Shown here: piece by piece, positions 55,308 to 63,378 of the stretch | How the letters are laid out: every line of letters starts with the position of its first letter | How positions within the stretch are numbered: position 1 is the first letter of the stretch | DNA from: Candidatus Cloacimonadota bacterium | GTDB lineage: Bacteria > Muiribacteriota > UBA6191 | Assembly (NCBI GenBank): GCA_002402105.1 | Contig: NVVD01000001.1 | Location: 513,345-577,344, forward strand | Length of the DNA stretch: 64,000 bases | Direction of reading: 5' to 3' | Program-made: the position numbers and the translations under genes | Notes under the pieces: model-generated | What the model saw: the letters and a program-made list of their open reading frames with translations, nothing else | Told to the model about the DNA's origin: nothing | Databases searched by the model: none

Positions 55308-55769
55308 ATGTATGAAACTTTAAGAGATTTGAAGTCTGATAAAGGCTTGGAACTTCTGGCTTATGAAATAGTATTAGAAATTATTGGAAATAAACTTTAT
55401 TCAACTTGTGATAAAGGTTTCACTAATTTTATTAGAAACCATTTATCAAGTGATGATAAAATTGATAAAATTTATGAAAAATACCCTAAAACATTAGTTA
55501 GAGTATTAGAAAAATTAAGAGAAAACCTACAAAAACGAGTAGAAGACCTTCCAGTTTTTGAAAGCTTTGAAAAAGAAGTTAGACAGCTATTTTTAAAAGA
55601 ACACTGTGTAGATTTTATACAACTGGATGGGAATATGCACTTGGGACCTAACTCATTTTTAAAAAGAGAAAAGTCTTCAATATCAAAAAGAAAAAGAAAA
55701 CCAAAACCAATACAAATTCAAAGTGGTAGTATTAGCCCTAGATCATTCGGTTGTGCTTTAACTGTATAA
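55308..55769 (+). CDS. Hypothetical protein, second gene of cassette (153 aa)
   Basis: Not recognised. The first 110 residues are helical and charged (SDKGLELLAYEIVLEIIGNK, IDKIYEKYPKTLVRVLEKLR, LRENLQKRVEDLPVFESFEK). The C-terminal 35 residues are a basic, probably flexible tail (KREKSSISKRKRKPKPIQIQ) ending in SFGCALTV. It is tightly coupled to the first gene and 18 bp from the third. The basic tail could contact nucleic acid or a partner protein. Confidence 0.65.
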   Translation: MYETLRDLKSDKGLELLAYEIVLEIIGNKLYSTCDKGFTNFIRNHLSSDDKIDKIYEKYPKTLVRVLEKLRENLQKRVEDLPVFESFEKEVRQLFLKEHCVDFIQLDGNMHLGPNSFLKREKSSISKRKRKPKPIQIQSGSISPRSFGCALTV

Positions 55770-55787
55770 ATATTAGAGGTAACTTAG

Positions 55788-56153
55788 ATGATAGTTTCTA
55801 AAATTGATTATGACGAATGTGAGTATTATCCAGATTTAATTAGTGATGAAGAGAAAGGAAACTCTTTAGAGCAGCTTTGGGATAGCTATATTTTAGAGAA
55901 TACTTCTGAATTAATTAGGTTTGCAGCAAGAATAGAAGTTAAACTTGGTGCTAAAAAGGTTTTAACTTTTAGAATAATAGGTACTTATAAGAAAAGTGAA
56001 AGTATTCGTCTTTCTGAACGGCAAGTTTATGCTGAAGCAAATAGGCAATTGTACCCGATTATGCAAACAATGGTAGAGCTATATACAGACGTAATGGGTA
56101 GAAAACTTACGATTCTTCCATCTATAGAAAGTTTAGACCTATTTTTGGAATAA
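55788..56153 (+). CDS. Possible SecB-like chaperone, third gene of cassette (121 aa)
   Basis: A short acidic N-terminus (IDYDECEYYPDLISDEEKGN) is followed by two long strands (RFAARIEVKLGAKKVLTFRI, IGTYKKSESIRLSERQVYAE) and a C-terminal helix plus hydrophobic end (NRQLYPIMQTMVELYTDVMG, TILPSIESLDLF). The order strands-helix-LxP.I resembles the end of the SecB fold (LFPYAR...L....FPPL.L.PVNFDALF). SecB-like proteins also occur as chaperones of toxin-antitoxin-chaperone modules. The match is by eye and weak. It lies 18 bp past the second gene and precedes structured element copy 3. Confidence 0.45.
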   Translation: MIVSKIDYDECEYYPDLISDEEKGNSLEQLWDSYILENTSELIRFAARIEVKLGAKKVLTFRIIGTYKKSESIRLSERQVYAEANRQLYPIMQTMVELYTDVMGRKLTILPSIESLDLFLE

Positions 56154-56172
56154 ATATCAAAGCTTAAACCAA

Positions 56173-56280
56173 GGTTACAGATGATGATTGTATTTTTCTA
56201 TTTTTATTTTCGACTAGTAGTTTACTACTTGAGAAAATAAGGAAAAGAAAAAGACATTTATCAGATGTGACCGCATAAAA
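56173..56280 (-). repeat. Structured intergenic element, copy 3 (inverted)
   Basis: On the minus strand it opens with TTTTATGCGGTC (56280 to 56269) and closes with TGTAACC (56179 to 56173). The ends pair GGT/ACC, a C-A mismatch, then ACA/TGT. The inner hairpin pairs TTATTTTC with GAAAATAA around AAGTAG-TAAA-CTACTAG. The upstream flank CTTTTTGGTGCTTTTCTTTT is shared with copy 1. It lies 77 nt past the stop of the phosphatase gene, in that gene's direction, between converging genes. Confidence 0.75.
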
Positions 56281-56356
56281 AGAAAAGCACCAAAAAGTCC
56301 TCAAGACACCAAAAATTTTAGACTTACAAGCCAATAAAACTTCTCACCCTCAAAAA

Positions 56357-58201
56357 TTATTTGAGTTTGGCTACGTCGATTAACTCACCTGTCGATGAAA
56401 TTGCTGAAAGAAATACACCATTTTCTTCGATATTAACTAAGATAAAATGTTGTTTCCAGTCAAACTTTTTAACATTTTTTGACCAAGGTAAGTTTTTGAC
56501 TTGATAATAATAAGGAGCGCCAACGCCACCAGAAATCATTTGCCAAACATCATGTTTAAAACCTAAGTCTTTGTTAGATGGGACGATTGTTCTTGAGTAG
56601 TTGTGCTCATCTCCAAACATTGCAAAAACAGTTTTTGAAGAAGCTGAAATACTTTTCCAAAATCGGTTTCGCATGATGTTTACATAGTTTCTATCAAAAC
56701 CAGAGTTAAACTCTTTTTTACCGTTGCCATAATACATACCGTCTGTCCAATGGACACTATTTGGGTAAGCAGGCTCATGGGTAAATACAAAAATATATTT
56801 AATGTTTTTATCATTATGAAAGTTTTGGACGGTTTCATCAATCCATTTTAGTTGACCATCCATGATATGGCCCTCTAGGTTTCCACCATTTAAAACCTCT
56901 GGGTCTGATGTATACCAATAATTGGTATTTGCCATAATAAAACCAACTCCGTTGTAAGAGTATGAGTAAACATTTTCCTTGTAAGTTGGAGTGTTTTTAG
57001 CTTCTGGTTTTGGGCCATTTGTTGGGTTTACAAAATGTTTGGCAAATAAGCTTTCTGTAGAAATATCAGGGTGAGGAATAGAAAAACTCCCCCATTTTGC
57101 TTTTGGAGCAGTAGTTTTATCCTTTGCTCTAAAGCGTCCAAGTAGGGCTTCGTGGTTTCCCATTCCCTCATAGATTGGTATATATCTACCAACTGGTGTT
57201 GAGGCCTTTTTCCAGGCTGCTATTTGTTGATTAAAGTCACTAATACTTGTAGTATAACCATCAATTAAATCCCCAGGAAATACAATGAGTTCAGCACCTT
57301 TATCATAGGCTTTACGAAATAAGTTTTTAATAGATTTTGTATTTGTACCTTGTAGCTCGACCTCTCCACCACCAAGACCAGAGCGAGAGTCAGACATACA
57401 AGCAAATGAAAATGGAATGAATGAGTCTGAGGATGTTTTGATATTTAGTTTGGGATAATTATACCATGAAGATATTTTACTGTTTTCGATATTAGGTAAT
57501 TGTACTTGATAGGTGTATTTTTGATTTTGCTTTACATCAATCTTAATTTCATGGTGTTTTGACTTTTTAAAAGGGATAACTCGAAACTCTGTTTTGTTTT
57601 CTTCTTGTAGTGTAATTTTACCTTCAGAGGCTATATCTAAATCAAAGCTAATGATAATTTCTCCAGCTTTATGTGTATCGTAAAAAGGGCCGTAAAGAAG
57701 GTTAGATTGTAGTGATCTTTGGTTTTGTTTATTTTTATAATATCTAAAACTAGTTTGATATATATCATTAGCTTGTTTTTTTGGATTATAAAACTCAAAT
57801 TGTAAGGGGACAATACCACCAGATACAGCATAACCAGCAGCATCATATTTTGTTTTTTCAGGGGAGTATCTTGATTTAGGGTTAAAATTAAAAGAAAACT
57901 GATGCTTTTTATCAAAATTTTGTGAATTTTCTTTGAGTTTATATCTTAATCTTGGATAAGGAAAGTTTTGGTTTGGATGAATATGACCAAAGTATAAAAC
58001 TCCTGGATGGGTATCTTTTAGAGTTTCGATTTTGATCTGAAGCTCTTGATCTTTTGAAATAGTAATAGAGGGTTCTGATTTATAAAATTGAATGCCTCTT
58101 TCTTCTTTGATTGTTTCAAAGTTAGCTTTTGGGCTTAACTTTAGGTTAGGGGTAAAAGAAAAAGTCGTTGAACTAATAATTAAAGCTAACAAAAAATACA
58201 T
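56357..58201 (-). CDS. Secreted purple acid phosphatase-like metallophosphoesterase (614 aa)
   Basis: Exported phosphoesterase. A signal peptide (1-15) is followed by an N-terminal beta-rich domain (about 20-265) and a calcineurin-like catalytic domain (about 268-590) with motif order CMSDSRSG, FPGDLIDG, YEGMGNHEALLG, FVFTHEPAY and MFGDEHNYSR, which supply the dimetal ligands Asp, Asp, Asn-His, His and His. The N-terminal domain may bind substrate or the cell surface. Structured element copy 3 lies just downstream. Phosphate scavenging together with the NptA transporter is plausible but not shown. Confidence 0.88.
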   Translation of the reverse strand: MYFLLALIISSTTFSFTPNLKLSPKANFETIKEERGIQFYKSEPSITISKDQELQIKIETLKDTHPGVLYFGHIHPNQNFPYPRLRYKLKENSQNFDKKHQFSFNFNPKSRYSPEKTKYDAAGYAVSGGIVPLQFEFYNPKKQANDIYQTSFRYYKNKQNQRSLQSNLLYGPFYDTHKAGEIIISFDLDIASEGKITLQEENKTEFRVIPFKKSKHHEIKIDVKQNQKYTYQVQLPNIENSKISSWYNYPKLNIKTSSDSFIPFSFACMSDSRSGLGGGEVELQGTNTKSIKNLFRKAYDKGAELIVFPGDLIDGYTTSISDFNQQIAAWKKASTPVGRYIPIYEGMGNHEALLGRFRAKDKTTAPKAKWGSFSIPHPDISTESLFAKHFVNPTNGPKPEAKNTPTYKENVYSYSYNGVGFIMANTNYWYTSDPEVLNGGNLEGHIMDGQLKWIDETVQNFHNDKNIKYIFVFTHEPAYPNSVHWTDGMYYGNGKKEFNSGFDRNYVNIMRNRFWKSISASSKTVFAMFGDEHNYSRTIVPSNKDLGFKHDVWQMISGGVGAPYYYQVKNLPWSKNVKKFDWKQHFILVNIEENGVFLSAISSTGELIDVAKLK

Positions 58202-58216
58202 GGAGTTCTCCTAGAA

Positions 58217-59098
58217 TTAGTCTTGAGGATAAATATCTTCATTAAGTTTATAGATACTAAATTGAGATGAGTGAACATTCCAAGAAACTTCAAAAAGTTT
58301 ATGATCTGTACTTCTGTATATATCACCAATAGAGCTTTTGAGACTAACAGAGTTTTGAAGTGGAATTTTCTTTTTGTGTGTTATTACAAATGGTTTGTAG
58401 CTATGCCAAAAAACATTTTGATTAATTAAGAAAATATCTCCACTATTTGGGTCTATATTGCTATGCATGATAAAGGGTTTTTTACTTTTAGTCTGAAAAT
58501 AGATAATTTTATTTCGTCTAATAATAATTAGCTCATCTTGAGAGCCTACAGTAAAATTAGAGACATTGAAGTTTTTGATAGGTGCTTTAAAAACTTTTCT
58601 TTTAAAATTATAAATAAATAAAAACTGAACAAATTGGTTATTTATTCCATAAATATAGAGATTATTATTTGATTGTTGTATTTGATTAATTGAGATTTTA
58701 AAGGGTAGTTTGATAGTAGAGTTGATTTTTTTATCTACATCATATTGCATAATTTGATTTTTATGAGAATAAAATAAAGAGCTTTTATATTGGATAATAT
58801 TGTTATTATTATTTTTTTGTAATAAAAAACCTGTTGTTAAATGAGTAGTTTTTTGAGATTGGCTATTAATAATTTGCCAATTTTTTAACTCAGGATGAAA
58901 AACTAAAAGATTTTTTTTAGATAATAGATAAATTTTTGGAGGTTTTTGGCTTTTCTTTTTAAGTTTTAAATTTACAACGGCTTTTTCTTCGAGTAGAGAC
59001 GCAGTAGATAAAGTTTCACTTAAGAAAAGTCCAGGAGGGTTGGCACAAAATAATTTTGAAGCCAAAAATAGATAAAAAATAATATAAATAATTTTCAC
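58217..59098 (-). CDS. Secreted beta-propeller-like hypothetical protein (293 aa)
   Basis: Unknown function. I place the start at GTG 59096-59098, where AAGGA lies 5 nt upstream and the product begins with a clean signal peptide (KIIYIIFYLFLASKLFCA); the longer frame from 59188 lacks such support. The mature protein is a succession of short beta strands with repeated (I/L)-x-x-Y or W turns (FHPELKNWQIINSQSQ, LYIYGINNQFVQFLF, NKIIYFQTKSKKPFI, IFLINQNVFWHSYKPF), as in beta-propellers. It is 15 bp before the phosphatase gene and may act with it in the periplasm or outside. Confidence 0.7.
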   Translation of the reverse strand: MKIIYIIFYLFLASKLFCANPPGLFLSETLSTASLLEEKAVVNLKLKKKSQKPPKIYLLSKKNLLVFHPELKNWQIINSQSQKTTHLTTGFLLQKNNNNNIIQYKSSLFYSHKNQIMQYDVDKKINSTIKLPFKISINQIQQSNNNLYIYGINNQFVQFLFIYNFKRKVFKAPIKNFNVSNFTVGSQDELIIIRRNKIIYFQTKSKKPFIMHSNIDPNSGDIFLINQNVFWHSYKPFVITHKKKIPLQNSVSLKSSIGDIYRSTDHKLFEVSWNVHSSQFSIYKLNEDIYPQD

Positions 59099-59227
59099 TT
59101 TATTCCTTAGAATTTGTTTTTTGAGTATTCTAATTGCAAAGGATTTTTTTTGCAACAATGCCAAAGAAATAAGGCTCATTTGAAACATAATTATTTCGTT
59201 TCATCTTAGTTTTGACCTAGTTTTCTA

Positions 59228-61072
59228 TTATTTCTTTTTAAATAGCTTAGTAAAAAATGCCTTTACTTTTCCTTCTGGTTTTTTGTCTTCATTTGGAGGA
59301 GGTTCTTTTAGGTCTTTTTTAGTTTCATTAGGGTCTTTATTTTCATTAGAATTTGGGTTCTCTTTTACCTTTTCTTTGACTTTAGTTTCTGTTTTAATTT
59401 CAGCTTTTTTTTCAGAAGTATTTTTTGAATCTGTTTTTTGGGTTTCATTAGAGTCTTGAGCTTCTTTTACTTCGTTTTCATCTGTTTGGTTTTCTTCGTC
59501 TAATATTTCTTCTTCACTAATTTCTTGTTCTTCCATTTCTGCAAGAACTCCCCATTGGTTGGCTAACTTTATTGCACAATCTTCTTTTAAAAGTACAAAA
59601 ATCTTTAAGGTTTCAATTGCTTTTGAAGAGACCTTAGGGTTTGGGGCATCCATGGCGAGTTCAAGAAGTGGGATATATTCAGAGTCAGAAATATCTGTTA
59701 TGGCAAAAATTGCACTCAACTTACGGTTATCACTGCGTGACTTTAGCATAGAACTTAATATTTTTTTTGTATCAGAAGCGCCTAAAGGGTGTAAAAAAAT
59801 GAGAGCACTTGTTTTTACACGGTCATGATTTGATTCAAGAAGGGGAAGAATTTCATCTTTTAATTCATGTAAACTTAAATTTTTAATAGCATCAATTGTA
59901 TTGGCTTGTACTCTAGCATCTGGATGTTTTAAACATTCGCTTAAAAAGTTTTTGTGAGATATGTCTTTAGATTGAGAAATAACAATTAAATAGCTTGCTA
60001 GTAGTTTTCTACTACCTCTTTCTACTATTTTTTCACGTAAAGCTTTAAGGTTTGAAAAATACTCTTTTGACATAAGTTCAAATAATGAATCAATTGCATC
60101 TTTTTCTTCACCATGAGTGATTGTTCTTAGGATTCTTTCTTCATCTTCATCTGCAACAATTTCTTCATCTTCAAGAGGAGGAACTTTTTCGTTTGACTGC
60201 TCGTTTTGTGAGCTTTCTTTTTGATCTGTAGAGGGGGCTTTTTGCTCTGTTTCTTTTTTTTCAATACAATAAATGTTTTTTCGTTTGAGAATCTCAATAG
60301 CTTTGATGGCATTAGCAGAAACTTTTTGATTGGAGTCCTTACTTAATTTTTCGAGTAGATAAAAGGCTTCTTTTATTTCTAATCTTACGATTGTAAATAG
60401 TACAGCATCTTTATAAACAGCATTTTCTTTTTGAATGAGTTGTTTTAAAACAGAAAATATTTCTGGGTGTGTGAAGCTTTGAAGACCAACTAACGAACTA
60501 TTTCTGACAAGTTCAGAAGAGTCTCTTGTAAAACGAACCACTAATGAAATGGCATCATCTCCTTTAATTTTTGCTAAGGAGTCTAAAACAGACTTTCTGA
60601 TAATTTCATTTTTAGAGCGTAAAAAGCTAGCAATAAATGGTATAGAACTTGTTTTCCCTAAATCAGATAGGCATTCTATGGCTAAAGTTAAAACCTCAAC
60701 TTCTCTTTCTGTTTGTAAAAATCGACTTAGTTGGTCAATAATTTTTTGATTTTTAGAGTTTTTTAATTGAAGTAAGGCTTCTTTTCTAGAAGAGGGTTCA
60801 GGGCTTTTTAATTGTAGTAAAGACTTTTTTTCTTGTTCGGAGTATGGTTGAGCGATGTCTTTTTTTTCTTGGTTAGAAAAAAGAGACTTTTGTACAATTA
60901 AAGATCCTTTTTTGGCTTCATGTCTAGTTTCAGGAGAGAAGTGGTTATTTGATATATACATCAAAAGACCGTAGGACTCATGGTTTGCAAGTTGTACAAG
61001 TTGTTTAAGGGCTTGATGTCTTACAGATAGTTCTGGATTATTAGTTTTACTTTGTAGTTCGCTGATACTCAT
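59228..61072 (-). CDS. HEAT-repeat protein with charged tail (614 aa)
   Basis: Scaffold-type protein. Two HEAT blocks are visible, at about 5-265 (PSSRKEALLQLKNSKNQKII, NEIIRKSVLDSLAKIKGDDA, ELVRNSSLVGLQSFTHPEIF) and about 310-520 (DARVQANTIDAIKNLSLHEL, DRVKTSALIFLHPLGASDTK), joined by an acidic linker (about 270-310). The last 95 residues are a highly charged, Glu/Lys/Asn-rich tail ending in KLFKKK, likely disordered. No signal peptide. Start ATG 61070-61072. The N-terminal repeat resembles the 88-aa protein at 19-285. The partners are unknown. Confidence 0.82.
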   Translation of the reverse strand: MSISELQSKTNNPELSVRHQALKQLVQLANHESYGLLMYISNNHFSPETRHEAKKGSLIVQKSLFSNQEKKDIAQPYSEQEKKSLLQLKSPEPSSRKEALLQLKNSKNQKIIDQLSRFLQTEREVEVLTLAIECLSDLGKTSSIPFIASFLRSKNEIIRKSVLDSLAKIKGDDAISLVVRFTRDSSELVRNSSLVGLQSFTHPEIFSVLKQLIQKENAVYKDAVLFTIVRLEIKEAFYLLEKLSKDSNQKVSANAIKAIEILKRKNIYCIEKKETEQKAPSTDQKESSQNEQSNEKVPPLEDEEIVADEDEERILRTITHGEEKDAIDSLFELMSKEYFSNLKALREKIVERGSRKLLASYLIVISQSKDISHKNFLSECLKHPDARVQANTIDAIKNLSLHELKDEILPLLESNHDRVKTSALIFLHPLGASDTKKILSSMLKSRSDNRKLSAIFAITDISDSEYIPLLELAMDAPNPKVSSKAIETLKIFVLLKEDCAIKLANQWGVLAEMEEQEISEEEILDEENQTDENEVKEAQDSNETQKTDSKNTSEKKAEIKTETKVKEKVKENPNSNENKDPNETKKDLKEPPPNEDKKPEGKVKAFFTKLFKKK

Positions 61073-61293
61073 AGTTGTGTCCTGATTAGTTTAGAATCAT
61101 AGTATACTTTTCTTTTATTGGATTCTCAAAGTTTCATAGATTAAGTTTTATTTATATAGTTTGTTTTTTAAAGTTTTAGTTAATTGTTAAAAAATAAAAA
61201 CAAAAAACAACAAAAACAGCTAACTTATGTATACAAATTGTCGATATATGGACTGAGTTTTGTTTAGATTTTTCTTAAGAAGCAAGATTTAAA

Positions 61294-61311
61294 AGCCAAA
61301 AGGGTTTGGCT
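61294..61311 (+). promoter_or_regulatory. Hairpin in the leader of the low-complexity secreted protein gene
   Basis: AGCCAAA and TTTGGCT form a 7-bp stem around AGGG, 49 bp before the ATG. No U-run follows, so it is not a terminator; it may affect message stability or translation. The rest of 61073-61293 is AT-rich with poly-A/T runs and shows nothing else. Confidence 0.4.
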
Positions 61312-61359
61312 AAATTAAAACTCAAATTTTAAAGTTATTCGCTAGCTTATGGAGTTGAA

Positions 61360-62466
61360 ATGAAACGTAAAGCAATATTAGTAGCAATATTTTGTGCATT
61401 ATTGGGATCAAGTTTTTCTCAGGGTGCATATTCATCGTATCAAAAAAATGATTGGGATTCTATATCATCATATAATTCAAAAAATGATAATTATAATAGG
61501 ACATCTAGATTTGCTTCAGATGAAGCCGTTCAAGATAATAGAAGTTATGTTATAAATGAGCAAACTGGTGAAAAGCTATATCTGGATGAAATGAGAAAAG
61601 CTAAAGAAGCAGTAAAAAAGAATGTATCTTCAGTACAAAATCAAGCTAAAGATACTTGGTCTCAAATGAAAAAGATGAATAAAAGCCAATCATCTAATAA
61701 TTATTCACAAAATCAACATAACTCTAGAGACTACAGGCAAACAGATTCTAATTATGATAATCGCTCAGATCAAACTAGAAACTCTTATAATTCAAGAGCA
61801 AAAAAATATGATAGAAGAGCAGACCAATATAACTCTGCTAGTAGAAATAACTACCAAGATAGTACTTCTAATTATGATGATGGTTATGAACAAAGTTCAT
61901 TTGAAGATAAGACATCACGATTTTCTTCAAATAATAATTATAATGAAAGAGATAGTTATAAGCAAAATACTGGTGTTACAAATTATGATTCAGGTTCAGA
62001 AGATTCTTATAACTCTTATCAAGAAAATAGAGCAAATACAAAAAGAGATTTTTCTCAGTCATATGATGACTCTTCACATACTCAAGGTTCATATAATGAA
62101 GCTCCAATGAGACAAAATGATGATATGAGTACATCTCAACAAAACTCTTATAGTAGAAATTATAAACAAGCAGAAGAACAAAATGTAGGTGCTTCTAATT
62201 ATAATACTCAAAGAGATCAAAACTATTCACAATATGACTCAAGAAATGAAAGATCATTTGATACGAATTATTCTGATGTTAATTATTCTCAAAATACGAA
62301 TGACTCGTATAGTGATAGAGGTAGAAGTGCCAACTTTGAGTCAAAACGGCCAAAAAAGCTAAGAGTAAATGTACAAAAATCTTCTAATAAAAAAAGAAAA
62401 AAGTCTATTTTTGGAAATCCATTTCGAGGGGTAAGTAACTTCTTTCGATCAGCATTTAAAAGATAG
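61360..62466 (+). CDS. Secreted Asn/Ser/Tyr/Gln-rich low-complexity protein (368 aa)
   Basis: A signal peptide (1-20) is followed by a prion-like region (about 25-335) dominated by Asn, Ser, Tyr, Gln, Asp and Arg (for example SYNSKNDNYNRTSRFASD, NSYSRNYKQAEEQNVGASNY). A short helical segment interrupts it at about 70-105 (EKLYLDEMRKAKEAVKKNVS). The last 35 residues are basic with Phe/Arg pairs (KRKKSIFGNPFRGV, FFRSAFKR). No enzymatic motif is present. Such composition suggests a flexible surface, matrix or amyloid-like component. It is monocistronic with a bidirectional terminator downstream. Confidence 0.75.
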   Translation: MKRKAILVAIFCALLGSSFSQGAYSSYQKNDWDSISSYNSKNDNYNRTSRFASDEAVQDNRSYVINEQTGEKLYLDEMRKAKEAVKKNVSSVQNQAKDTWSQMKKMNKSQSSNNYSQNQHNSRDYRQTDSNYDNRSDQTRNSYNSRAKKYDRRADQYNSASRNNYQDSTSNYDDGYEQSSFEDKTSRFSSNNNYNERDSYKQNTGVTNYDSGSEDSYNSYQENRANTKRDFSQSYDDSSHTQGSYNEAPMRQNDDMSTSQQNSYSRNYKQAEEQNVGASNYNTQRDQNYSQYDSRNERSFDTNYSDVNYSQNTNDSYSDRGRSANFESKRPKKLRVNVQKSSNKKRKKSIFGNPFRGVSNFFRSAFKR

Positions 62467-62472
62467 GACAAC

Positions 62473-62512
62473 AAAAAAGCCCCAGTTACATTTTGTAATT
62501 GGGGCTTTTTTT
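62473..62512. terminator. Bidirectional rho-independent terminator
   Basis: AAAAAAGCCCCAGTTAC pairs with GTAATTGGGGCTTTTTT across a 5-nt loop, with one A-G or G-T type wobble. A-run on one side and T-run on the other serve both converging genes, the low-complexity protein and the DUF1304-DUF1499 gene. Confidence 0.92.
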
Positions 62513-62515
62513 ATT

Positions 62516-63319
62516 TTAGTTTAAATTTAATTTAACCTGGTCAAAAAAGTCTAAGATTCGTTTAGAATTAACCCCAAAGTCAGATTTACCAGAGCGTGAT
62601 TTTGATCTCATATGAACCTCTGATAATTGATCATTTATTTTTCTAACTTCAATGACTATATCATCAATAAAACCTAAAAATTGTGTTTTAGCTTGAGCTT
62701 CAATTTTAAAATCATTTGGTATAGTTTCTACGATGTTCCAAGCAAAAATCTCTGCAACATTTTTGACTGTAGAAAAGGTCTTTTCTTGAGATTGGTTTAC
62801 CTGTAGAGGTAGTACCAAAGGAAAATATTCTTTTTGTTTTTGTGAAAATTGCTTTATTGGGTAGCTAAAATCTCTATTTTTATTATTTTTAGCAATAACA
62901 TCAAATTGGGGCGGATTGTTAAAGCTTGTAGTTATATCATTAATTTTAGGCTGTGCAAGGTTTGCAATTACGATAAATAAAGCAAATAAAGCGGGTATAA
63001 CTTGTAAAAATAATATAGTTTTACCAACGGTTATTGTTCCGTAAATTCCGACTCCTACAATAAAAATAAGTATAAAAATTTTGATAGGTGTAGATTGAGA
63101 GGGGATTTTTGAAAAAATAGTCCAAATTAACCCTATAGCTAAAAGTAAATTATAGACACCTTGGTTAGCGGCAAATGTAGAACAGGTTTGAACTTGTTCG
63201 GCAGTCATTTTAAATATTTTTTGTCCCATTGGGGTTAAGATTATATAACGCTCTAAAATAAAGAAATAGATATGTAAAAAAGTCACAAGTGAAAGAAGAA
63301 TTTTTTCTAGTTGAATCAT
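62516..63319 (-). CDS. DUF1304-DUF1499 fusion membrane protein (267 aa)
   Basis: Two families of unknown function in one chain. The N-terminal four-helix DUF1304 unit (about 5-122) has LERYIILTPMGQKIFKMT and FAANQGVYNLLLAIGL; the C-terminal soluble DUF1499 unit (about 135-265) has FSTVKNVAEIFAWNIV and the late FIDDIVIEVRKINDQLSEVHMRSKSRSGKSDFGVNSKRI pattern (signature SRSGKSDFGxNxxRI). This would face one side of the inner membrane with a soluble domain attached. It begins 59 bp after the spondin-type gene stop on the same strand. Confidence 0.88.
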   Translation of the reverse strand: MIQLEKILLSLVTFLHIYFFILERYIILTPMGQKIFKMTAEQVQTCSTFAANQGVYNLLLAIGLIWTIFSKIPSQSTPIKIFILIFIVGVGIYGTITVGKTILFLQVIPALFALFIVIANLAQPKINDITTSFNNPPQFDVIAKNNKNRDFSYPIKQFSQKQKEYFPLVLPLQVNQSQEKTFSTVKNVAEIFAWNIVETIPNDFKIEAQAKTQFLGFIDDIVIEVRKINDQLSEVHMRSKSRSGKSDFGVNSKRILDFFDQVKLNLN

Positions 63320-63378
63320 AATTTAATCCTGCTAATAGTAAAAGATAGAGAATAGTATGAGTTACTGTATAAAAAAAT

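Noticed and set aside
61754-62110. 118-aa ORF in a second frame of the low-complexity gene
   Set aside because: Its Ile/Met-rich sequence is the frame-shifted reading of Asn/Tyr/Ser codons; no Shine-Dalgarno and full overlap with a signal-peptide-bearing protein.
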